From CAIYRG01 sp964494505 (lineage in GTDB: Bacteria > Pseudomonadota > Alphaproteobacteria > Micropepsales > Micropepsaceae), in NCBI GenBank assembly GCA_964494505.1, contig CAZBRO010000009.1, positions 78,327 to 142,326 on the forward strand: a stretch of DNA of 64,000 bases. The letters are read 5' to 3'. Positions 32,542 to 41,176 of this stretch are shown here, one piece after another (positions within the stretch are counted from its first letter, which is position 1; each line of letters starts with the position of its first letter). The notes beneath the pieces are model-generated. The model was not told the DNA's origin, searched no databases, and saw only the letters and a program-made list of their open reading frames with translations. A program made the position numbers and the translations under genes.

Positions 32542-33927
32542 TCAGCCGCTGGCGGCCTTGCGGCGGCGCTTGGGTAACGAGAAGCCCGCGGCTTCCGCAT
32601 CCTCCGCGCCGGCATAGACGACCATGTCGCGGTCGTGCTCCGCGCATGCGCGCAGCCGCGAGATATCGCCGTCATAATGCTTCGTCCGCTTGTGCGCGAT
32701 GACGAACTCGGCGATGTCGGTCTCGCAGTAGAAACAGCGCAGCCGCTCCTCGCCAATGATGAGGAAGCGGTTACGGGTGTATTTGCCTTCCTGCGGATCG
32801 TGGACGATGCAGTTCCGGTTGGCGCAGGCGATGCCCGCCCCCGGCGGCTGGTCGTAGATCGGGTGCGCCTCCGGCCTGAAGCCGCCGGGATAGCGCTTCA
32901 GCGCATGCTCGCGGGAGAACCCGAGAATGAGAGAAATCAGCGCCATGCGGATGGGCACGCCAAACGCGGCTTGGCGGAAATAGGCGGCGCGGCGGTCCGA
33001 ATCCAGCGCGATGTCGAGCTCGCCCACGCGGGGCAGCGGGTGCAGCAGGCTGGTCTTGGAGAATTTCTTGTCCTTCAGATAGTGCTGGTCGATGGTCGGA
33101 TAGTCTTGCGCTTTGCCGGTCCAGCGCTCTTTCTGGAAGCGGGTGACATACATCGCGTCGATGTTCTTGCGCAGCCGGAGTTCGACGTTGGAAATCAGCG
33201 AAAGCTGATGGGGCTTATCTGCGGTCATATAAAGCGCATCGACCGAGGCATTGTCCTTTTCGTAGCGCGCGCGGGGTACGACATAGGAGCCGAGCTCGTT
33301 GCGCAGGCGCCAATCGACATGGGCCGGCAGCTCCATGCCCTTGGCCGGCATCAGCATGATGTTGGCCCCGAAGCGGGCAAGCGCATAGACGAAGGAATGA
33401 ATGGTGCGGCTGCCCTTCAGATCGCCTGAAATCGCCACGTTCAGATGCTTGAGGTTCTTGCCTTCCTGCAGAAGCGTGAAGAGATCGCACAGCGTCTGGG
33501 TCGGATGCTCATGCGCGCCGTCGCCGCCATTGACGACCGGCACGCTGGCGTAGGTGGCGGCGAGCTTGGCCGCACCGTCGCGCGGATGGCGGATCACCAG
33601 CACGTCGGCGTAATTGGAGGCGACGCGCACCGTGTCGGCAAGGCTTTCGCCTTTGGCGGCCGAACTCGTGGCGGGATCGGCGCTGCTGATGGATTTGCCG
33701 CCAAGCCGCAGCATGGCGCTTTCGAAGGAGAGCCGCGTCCGCGTGGAGGGCTCATAGAACAGGCTCGCGAGAATGGAGCCTTGCGCGGCGGCGATGCTGC
33801 GCCCGATCCGGTGCGGCAGATTAGGGTCGCCCTGCTCCTGCAAATAGCTCTGGGCGAGCGCGAAGACGGTTTCAATCTCGTCAAGGGCGAGATCGTTGAT
33901 CGACGTGACGTGGCGGAGATCGAGCAT
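32542..33927 (-). CDS. pyrB: Aspartate carbamoyltransferase with PyrI-like zinc extension
   Basis: 461 residues from ATG (complement of 33925-33927; a TTG precedes it). Residues 1-340 are catalytic ATCase: STRTR at 61-65, K92 in the 80s loop, HPRDG (114-118), HPTQ (141-144), GSRT (172-175), HPLPRVGEL (296-304). Ordinary PyrB ends near 310-320. Here a further 120 residues hold CANRNC (C368, C373) and CFYC (C398, C401), spacing C-x4-C-x24-C-x2-C, almost the zinc site of E. coli PyrI (C-x4-C-x23-C-x2-C), including the N-C-I-x-H context. The nucleotide-binding domain of PyrI is missing. The step made is carbamoyl-aspartate for pyrimidines. First gene of the pyrB–plsY–dprA–topA run; pyrC is absent. 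Confidence 0.92.
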   Translation of the reverse strand: MLDLRHVTSINDLALDEIETVFALAQSYLQEQGDPNLPHRIGRSIAAAQGSILASLFYEPSTRTRLSFESAMLRLGGKSISSADPATSSAAKGESLADTVRVASNYADVLVIRHPRDGAAKLAATYASVPVVNGGDGAHEHPTQTLCDLFTLLQEGKNLKHLNVAISGDLKGSRTIHSFVYALARFGANIMLMPAKGMELPAHVDWRLRNELGSYVVPRARYEKDNASVDALYMTADKPHQLSLISNVELRLRKNIDAMYVTRFQKERWTGKAQDYPTIDQHYLKDKKFSKTSLLHPLPRVGELDIALDSDRRAAYFRQAAFGVPIRMALISLILGFSREHALKRYPGGFRPEAHPIYDQPPGAGIACANRNCIVHDPQEGKYTRNRFLIIGEERLRCFYCETDIAEFVIAHKRTKHYDGDISRLRACAEHDRDMVVYAGAEDAEAAGFSLPKRRRKAASG

Positions 33928-34028
33928 CAAAACGAAAGCTTATAGGCGTGGCAGACGGGTAAGCAAAGCGTTCCGGCTTTCGGGTGAGCGAGAAACCTGT
34001 AGATTTCTGGGGATGGAGGAAACGGAGC

Positions 34029-34487
34029 ATGGCGTCCTCGAAACGAGCGAGCGCTGGACATGCGGGCGCTTCTTGCAAATTCTGCGCGATTCTGGCCGGG
34101 ACGGAGAAGAGCTACACGGTCTTTGCCGACGAAGTGGCGGTCGCGTTCCTGGATTACCGGCCGCTGATCGTCGGACATATGCTGCTGGTGCCGCGCACCC
34201 ATTACGCTACCCTCTCCGAGCTGCCGGACGAGGTAATGGCGGGCCTCGCGGTTCGGGCGAAACGTCTATCGCAGGCCGTGATGCGGGGGCTGGGTGCGGA
34301 AGGAAGCTTCCTCGCGCTCAACAATGTGGTCAGCCAGAGCATCCCGCATGTGCATTTCCATATCGTGCCGCGGAACAAGGGCGATGGGCTGTTCGCCTCG
34401 GGCCGGATGATCTGGAAGCGGGCGGCGTATGCCAGCGACGCCGAGCGGGAGGAGATTGCCGCCCGCATCCGCGCGGCACTTGCTTAG
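34029..34487 (+). CDS. HIT-family nucleotide hydrolase/transferase
   Basis: 152 residues from ATG 34029, after GGAGGAAACGGAGC. Features: CKFCAILAGTE at the start of the domain, YRPLIVGHMLLVPRTHYATL, NNVVSQSIPHVHFHIVPR with the H-x-H-x-H triad. The family hydrolyses adenosine phosphoramidates or dinucleoside polyphosphates. It converges with ruvX and overlaps its end by four bases. Confidence 0.92.
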   Translation: MASSKRASAGHAGASCKFCAILAGTEKSYTVFADEVAVAFLDYRPLIVGHMLLVPRTHYATLSELPDEVMAGLAVRAKRLSQAVMRGLGAEGSFLALNNVVSQSIPHVHFHIVPRNKGDGLFASGRMIWKRAAYASDAEREEIAARIRAALA

Positions 34488-34954
34488 AGGGGGCTGTTCC
34501 GCAAGCGCTCCAGCGCGCCCTGGAGGATGTAGGCAGCGGCCATTTTGTCCACGACCTCGCCGCGGCGGCGGCGCGAGGCGTCCGCGTCGATCAGCGTGCG
34601 TGTCACAGCGGCGGTGGAGAGGCGCTCGTCCACCATCACGATCGGGCATTCGGAGATGGCGGCGAAATTCCGGGCAAAGGCGCGCGCGGACTGGGCCGAC
34701 GGTCCGTCGCTCCCGTCCATGTTGAGCGGCAGGCCCACGATCAAGCCGCCTACGCCGTGCTCGGCGATCAGCGCTGCCAGCACGGCCGCGTCCGCCTTGA
34801 AACGCCCGCGTTTCAGCGTCTTGAACGGGGTCGCCACCGTCAGCAGCGTATCGGACAGCGCCAGCCCAATCGTCTTCTCGCCCAGATCGAGCCCCAGCAG
34901 CCTTTGCCCGGGCCGCAGCGCCGTGCGCAATTCTCCCAGGGCGATAACCGCCAT
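34484..34954 (-). CDS. ruvX: RuvX/YqgF putative Holliday junction resolvase
   Basis: 156 residues from ATG (complement of 34952-34954) after GGGAGAGCAGG. The RNase H-like fold shows LLGLDLGEKTIGLALSD (first Asp), LIVGLPLNMDGSDGP, MVDERLSTAAVTRTL and a final DKMAAAYILQGALERL. YqgF proteins are implicated in pre-16S rRNA 5' processing and were first proposed as resolvases. An in-frame ATG at 35086 would overlap gatC and has no family similarity. Divergent from gatC with 100 bases between starts. Confidence 0.93.
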   Translation of the reverse strand: MAVIALGELRTALRPGQRLLGLDLGEKTIGLALSDTLLTVATPFKTLKRGRFKADAAVLAALIAEHGVGGLIVGLPLNMDGSDGPSAQSARAFARNFAAISECPIVMVDERLSTAAVTRTLIDADASRRRRGEVVDKMAAAYILQGALERLRNSPL

Positions 34955-35054
34955 TATTCCTGCTCTCCCCTTGAGGGCTTGGCCGGCCGCTGCTTGCCAG
35001 TTCGGCGGCCCGTTGCTAGCACGTTCATAGCAGAACCTTTGGTGCGGCACGCCC

Positions 35055-35341
35055 ATGTCCGTCGATAGAGAAACCGTTCGGCGCATCGCCAGGCTCGCGC
35101 GGCTGGCCGTGGACGAAGATCAGACGGCCGCCATGGAGTCCGAGCTGAACGCGCTGCTCGCCTGGGTCGAACAGCTTCAGGAGGTCGATGTCGAGGGCGT
35201 GGCGGCCATGACCAGCGTGGTCGAGCAGACGCTCAAGATGCGCGAAGACGTGGTGACGGATGGCGGCTATCCCGAGGACCTGATGAAGAACGCGCCGCTG
35301 TCCGAAGACAATTTCTTCGTCGTGCCGAAGGTGGTGGAGTG

Positions 35342-35342
<1 letters not shown>
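35055..35342 (+). CDS. gatC: Asp-tRNA(Asn)/Glu-tRNA(Gln) amidotransferase subunit C
   Basis: 95 residues; MSVDRETVRRIARLARLAVD and the late LREDxVTDGGYPEDLMKNAP, DNFFVVPKVVE match GatC. It stabilises GatA and links it to GatB. First gene of gatCAB; its TGA overlaps the gatA ATG. Confidence 0.97.
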
Positions 35343-36831
<1,489 letters not shown>

Positions 36832-36835
<4 letters not shown>

Positions 36836-38313
36836 ACCAGACCGCGCACGCGAACGGCAAGCTGCTCGAAGGCGCCACCGGCAAATGGGAAGTCGTGATC
36901 GGCATGGAGGTCCATTGCCAGGTCGTATCCCAGGCGAAGCTGTTTTCGGGTGCGGCCACCCAATTCGGCGCCGCGCCCAATTCGCAGGTGAGCCTCGTCG
37001 ATGCCGCGATGCCCGGAATGCTTCCCGTCATCAACCGCTTCTGCGTCGAGCAGGCGGTCAAGACCGGGCTCGGGCTGAAGGCCAAGATCAATCTTTCCTC
37101 GGTGTTCGACCGCAAGAATTATTTCTATCCCGATCTGCCCGCCGGCTATCAGATCTCGCAATACAAGCAGCCGGTAGTGGGCGAGGGGGAAGTGCTCGTC
37201 GATCTCAATGGCGAGACGGTTTGCGTCGGCATCGAACGGCTGCATCTGGAACAGGACGCAGGCAAAAGCCTGCACGATCAGCACCCGGATTTCACCTATG
37301 TCGATCTCAACCGGGCCGGTGTTGCGCTGATGGAGATCGTCAGCCGCCCGGATCTGCGCTCCTCGGAGGAGGCGGCCGCGTTCCTGCGCAAGCTGCGCGC
37401 CATCCTGCGTTATCTCGGCACCTGCGACGGCAATATGGAGGAAGGCTCCATGCGCGCCGACGTGAACGTATCGGTACGCAAACCCGGCGCGCCGTTGGGG
37501 ACGCGCTGCGAGATCAAGAACGTCAACTCCATGCGCTTCGTGCAGCAGGCGGTGGAATACGAGGCGCGCCGCCAGATCGATGTGCTGGAATCGGGCGGCA
37601 GCATCCGCCAGGAAACGCGGCTGTTCGATTCCAGAACCGGCGAGACGCGGCCCATGCGCTCCAAGGAGGAAGCGCATGATTACCGCTATTTCCCCGATCC
37701 GGACCTGTTGCCGCTCGTGTTGGACGCAGCCTGGGTGGAGGGCCTCGCAAGCCAACTCCCTGAACTCCCCGATGCGAAGAAGGCGCGTTTCATCGCCATG
37801 GGGTTGTCGCCTTACGACGCATCCGTGCTCGTAGCCGAGAAGGAAGCGGCCGATTATTTCGAGGCGATGGAGAAGGAAGGCGCGGAACCCAAGGCCGCGG
37901 TGAATTGGCTGAACAACGAATATTTCGGCCGGTTGAATAAGGAAGGGCTCTCATTACCCGGACCTGTCGCGCCCGCGGCCAACACCAGGATTCTTGCCAT
38001 GGTCGCCAGCCAAACGATCTCCACAAGCATGGCCAAGACCGTCGTCGGCTTGCTGATTGCAGAAGGGGGCGGCGATCCCGAAACGATCGTGAAGGAGCGC
38101 GGCCTTACGCAAGTGACCGACACCGCTGTGATCGAAGCGGCCGTCGATGCGATTATTGCCGCCAATCCGGAGAAGGTGGCTGAGGCAAAAGCAAAGCCCA
38201 AAGCAGCCGCGTGGTTCGTCGGTCAGGTGATGAAATCGACGCAAGGAAAAGCGAATCCGCAGGCCGTGAATGCCATTTTGCGGCGTCGACTCGGGCTGCC
38301 CGACGAGGGGTGA
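36832..38313 (+). CDS. gatB: Asp-tRNA(Asn)/Glu-tRNA(Gln) amidotransferase subunit B
   Basis: 493 residues from ATG 36832, overlapping the gatA stop (ATGA) after GGAGGACGCC. Catalytic part: VIGMEVHCQV, SVFDRKNYFYPDLPAGYQIS, EQDAGKSLHD, and RPDLRSSEEAA; the tail YqeY-like domain (NPEKVAEAKAKPKAAAWFVG, NAILRRRLGL) binds tRNA. Presence of gatCAB implies the indirect route to Gln-tRNA or Asn-tRNA. Confidence 0.97.
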
Positions 38314-38435
38314 TTCGTTGCAATCTGTCCTTTTTTGCACTTTGGTCCGGTTGTCAAGACCGCGGGCCGCATTTTGGTTCGTACACGGACGATGCTCCAA
38401 AACATAATATTTTATTGGGTTTTTTGATTTTGTGC

Positions 38436-38463
38436 TTGACAGCGCGCTCACCGTAAATAGGGG
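38436..38463 (+). promoter_or_regulatory. Candidate promoter of the H1-like gene
   Basis: A consensus -35 TTGACA (38436-38441) stands 16 bases before a poor -10 (TAGGGG, 38458-38463). The preceding 40 bases are unusually AT-rich, like an UP element. The H1-like ATG is about 90 bases further on, leaving a long leader. The -10 match is weak. Confidence 0.35.
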
Positions 38464-38555
38464 CGGTATTGCTTCGCTAACCGGCCTTACGCATATTTCC
38501 ACTCGCTTTCGGGAGGTGCGTGTTGCACTGACTGAATTCTAGAGGGAGTCGTTAC

Positions 38556-38804
38556 ATGCCGATGACTGCAAAGAAGAAGCCGCGCAAGAAGGCGGCAAAG
38601 AAGCCGACGGTTCGTAAGGCCGCGGCCCGTAAGCCGGCCCGCAAGGCCGCCAAGAAGGCCGGCCGCAAGCCGGCTGCGAAGAAGGCCGTGAAGCGGAAAG
38701 TTGCGAAGAAGGCTGCAAAGAAGCCGGCGCGCAAAGCCGCCAAAAAGCCCGCCAAACGGCGTGCGGCGAAAAAGGCCGCCCCTCCTGCAATGCCGGCAAT
38801 GTAA
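38556..38804 (+). CDS. Histone H1-like Lys/Ala-rich DNA-binding protein
   Basis: 82 residues, almost only Lys, Ala, Arg and Pro, in repeats such as KKAAKKPARKAAKKPAKRR; ends with a neutral APPAMPAM. ATG follows GAGGGAGTCGTTAC. Such basic, disordered proteins (Hc1/AlgP-like or H1-like) coat DNA or RNA. The plus-strand frame has a good ribosome binding site and hydrophilic bias, whereas antisense frames over it do not. Sequence is low-complexity, so orthology cannot be assigned. A hairpin follows. Confidence 0.8.
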   Translation: MPMTAKKKPRKKAAKKPTVRKAAARKPARKAAKKAGRKPAAKKAVKRKVAKKAAKKPARKAAKKPAKRRAAKKAAPPAMPAM

Positions 38805-38829
38805 GCCGGCACTCGGGTGGTGAAGGCAT

Positions 38830-38865
38830 AGGCCGCGGTCTCTCTGCGAAAGAGGGCCGCGGCCT
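38830..38865 (+). terminator. Hairpin after the H1-like gene
   Basis: AGGCCGCGG (38830-38838) pairs with CCGCGGCCT (38857-38865), with further pairing TCTC/GAGG inside. There is no T run, so termination strength is uncertain. Confidence 0.55.
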
Positions 38866-38991
38866 GCCCGCCCGAAAATCTCCTCCCCCTCGTTTTCTCT
38901 CCCCCGTTTTTTCCGATCCTCGCTCGACGAGCGTTTGCGGCCGATGACCCGCTGGGTTAAAGCAGACCCGCTCTCAAGCCCGAGGACCGTC

Positions 38992-39795
38992 ATGCCCAAA
39001 GCCCGCAGCAAGACGCCCGCGAAAGCGAACGCGCGCGCCAAAGCGCCAGCCGCCAAAACCGCCAAACCCGCCAAATCCGCCCGCGCAAAACGGCAGCGTC
39101 CCATCGAGCTCTATTTCTGGCCCACTTATAATGGCCTTAAGATCAGCATCTTCCTGGAAGAAGCCGGGCTCCCCTACGAACTGAAGCCTGTCAATATCAA
39201 TCGCGGCGAGCAGTTCGATCCGCATTTCCTGTCGATCTCGCCCAACAACCGGATTCCGGCCATTGTCGATCCGGATGGGCCAGGCGGGCGGCCGATCTCG
39301 ATCTTCGAATCCGGCGCCATCCTGCAATATCTCGGGCGCAAGACCGGGAAGTTCTATCCCAAGACCGAACGGGCGCGGGTGGAAGTGGACGAATGGCTGT
39401 TCTGGCAGGTGGCGGGCTTCGGCCCGATGGCGGGGCAGGCCCACCACTTCCGCGAATATGTGAAGGAGCCAAATCCCTATGGGAGCCAGCGCTATACCAA
39501 GGAGATGAACCGCCTCTATGGCGTCATGAACAAGCGTCTGGAAGGGCGCAATTATCTCGCCGGCGCCTATTCCATTGCCGACATGGCGTGCTGGGGCGTG
39601 GTGAAGAGCGCCCACCGTCAGGGTCAGACGCTCGACGAGTTTCCCAACGTCGAAGCCTGGTGGAAGCGGATGAACACCCGCCCGGGCGTGCAGCGGGGCG
39701 GCAAGACCGGTGAATTTTTGCGGGCTCCGAATTACGGGGCGACGAATGATCCCATCGCCGCAAAACACCTTTTCGGTCAAACCGCTAGGCGGTGA
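38992..39795 (+). CDS. Glutathione S-transferase, YfcG/Nu-class-like, with basic N-terminal tail
   Basis: 267 residues from ATG 38992. About 35 residues of Lys/Ala/Arg (KARSKTPAKANARAKAPAAK) precede a thioredoxin-like N-terminal GST domain: IELYFWPTYNGLKISIFLEE, VNINRGEQFDPHFLSISPNN, RIPAIVDPDGPGG, ISIFESGAILQYLG, then a helical domain (YSIADMACWGVVKSA, FPNVEAWWKRMNTRPGVQRG). YfcG/YghU enzymes have disulfide-reductase and peroxidase activity with glutathione. The basic tail is like the H1-like protein just upstream and is not usual for the family. Confidence 0.88.
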   Translation: MPKARSKTPAKANARAKAPAAKTAKPAKSARAKRQRPIELYFWPTYNGLKISIFLEEAGLPYELKPVNINRGEQFDPHFLSISPNNRIPAIVDPDGPGGRPISIFESGAILQYLGRKTGKFYPKTERARVEVDEWLFWQVAGFGPMAGQAHHFREYVKEPNPYGSQRYTKEMNRLYGVMNKRLEGRNYLAGAYSIADMACWGVVKSAHRQGQTLDEFPNVEAWWKRMNTRPGVQRGGKTGEFLRAPNYGATNDPIAAKHLFGQTARR

Positions 39796-39947
39796 TAGCG
39801 GCCCCGGCTACGTAGGAACGCGCATAAGTAATAACGCGGATTAAGATCAACGCCCCTCAGCGTTAACGTGCCCTTAGCCAGATGGTTTTCATGATCGTTC
39901 CGGTCATGGGGTCCGGCAGAAGGCCGAAACGAAAAGGGGTGATTGTC

Positions 39948-40217
39948 ATGGCTTACATCGATTTGGATGCGCTGACGCAATTCGAATCTCAGGCCCGCAA
40001 TGGGCGTGCGGATGCGCTGTACAATCTGGGTCTGGCCTATTCCACGGGTCACGGCGTGGACGTCGATTACATCTCGGCACACAAATGGTTCAACCTGGCG
40101 GCCATGAAGGGCGTGGACGAGGCGAAGGGCTGGCGCTCGCAATTGTCGCGCGAAATGAGCGCGGGCCAGATCGCCGAAGCCCAGCGTCAGGCGCGCGAGT
40201 GGCTGCGGCACCGCTGA
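39948..40217 (+). CDS. Small Sel1-repeat protein
   Basis: 89 residues from ATG 39948 (after AAAAGGGGTGATTG). A single clear Sel1-like repeat, ADALYNLGLAYSTGHGVDVD followed by YISAHKWFNLAAMKGVDEAK, then an amphipathic helix (SAGQIAEAQRQAREWL). No signal. Sel1 proteins act as protein-protein adaptors. Target unknown. It converges with the next gene. Confidence 0.85.
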   Translation: MAYIDLDALTQFESQARNGRADALYNLGLAYSTGHGVDVDYISAHKWFNLAAMKGVDEAKGWRSQLSREMSAGQIAEAQRQAREWLRHR

Positions 40218-40230
40218 GCGATTGCCCGGC

Positions 40231-41100
40231 TCAGCCGATTGCTTCGAGGAACGTGCCGATAGAAGCGACCGCTTCGGGCTCGTCCAGAAACGGCACGTGA
40301 CCGCGATCTTTGACGGTTACTGCGACAAGGTCCTGCTTCTCGTGCTGCATGGCGGCCAGTGTTTCCGCCGACAGCAGATCTGAATTTTCGCCCCTCAGCA
40401 CCAGCGTGGGTGCATTCGCCAGCGCGCGGAACCATTTCCAGAGATCGGCCGCGCCCGCATCGGTTCTCGGATTGGTGCCTCGGCCCTCCAGAACCGCGCG
40501 TGGAAATTCCGGATCGTAATCCCCGACGATGCGCCCCTCTCTTTCGCGATAGAGCGCGTGCGCGAATTCCAGCCAGCGCGCATCGGGCACGTTCGGGAAC
40601 CGTGCGGCGTGGCCGCGTTTGAGGCCTTCGGCCGCTTCGTCCCATCCGGCATAGCGGGGCGGGGCGCGCATGATCTCATAAATGTGCTCGAGACCGGCGG
40701 CTTCCAGCATGGCGCCCATGTCGTTGAGAATGGCGCCTGCAATCGCATCCGGTTTGAACGCCGCCATGGTCATGGCGATGACGCCCCCCCGCGAAGTGCC
40801 GAGGACGATGACGCGCGGCAGCCCCAATGTCGCGAGCAGCTGGAACACATCGCGCGTCTCGACCGGCACGGAATAATTGGCGATATCGGGATCGTAGCCC
40901 GAGCGTCCGCGGCCGCGAAGATCGACCGTCACCACCCGCCGTGTCGCCGCGATGCGCCCTGCGATGAAGTCGAAATCGCGCGAATTGCGGGTGAGCCCGG
41001 GGATGCACAGCACCGGCGTCTTCTCCGGCGGCCCCGGATAATCGCGATAGAACAGGTTCAGGCCGTCGGCCGAGGAATAGAACCGCTCTTCATACGCCAT
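40231..41100 (-). CDS. Alpha/beta hydrolase
   Basis: 289 residues, no signal. FYRDYPGPPEKTPVLCIPGL contains the oxyanion loop, RVVTVDLRGRGRSGYDP, the nucleophile in VLGTSRGGVIAMTM (G-x-S-x-G), and the base His in VKDRGHVPFLDEP. The substrate is unknown; haloalkane/epoxide-type and lactone hydrolases share this pattern. It ends 14 bases from the Sel1 gene. Confidence 0.88.
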   Translation of the reverse strand: MAYEERFYSSADGLNLFYRDYPGPPEKTPVLCIPGLTRNSRDFDFIAGRIAATRRVVTVDLRGRGRSGYDPDIANYSVPVETRDVFQLLATLGLPRVIVLGTSRGGVIAMTMAAFKPDAIAGAILNDMGAMLEAAGLEHIYEIMRAPPRYAGWDEAAEGLKRGHAARFPNVPDARWLEFAHALYREREGRIVGDYDPEFPRAVLEGRGTNPRTDAGAADLWKWFRALANAPTLVLRGENSDLLSAETLAAMQHEKQDLVAVTVKDRGHVPFLDEPEAVASIGTFLEAIG

Positions 41101-41176
41101 GCAGAGATTTCCCGAACTACGCCCGTCATTCTAACGGGAGTTTGTCCCGTTCCGCACGCTCCTCATGGGATGGCGG

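Noticed and set aside
38552..38829. Minus-strand hydrophobic frames (Ala/Phe/Leu-rich) over the H1-like gene
   Set aside because: They are the mirror of Lys/Ala codons; the plus-strand frame has the ribosome binding site and a conventional product.
39840..39880. CtrA-like sites (TTAA pairs) upstream of the Sel1 gene
   Set aside because: The spacing between the TTAA halves is far from the seven bases of the CtrA consensus.
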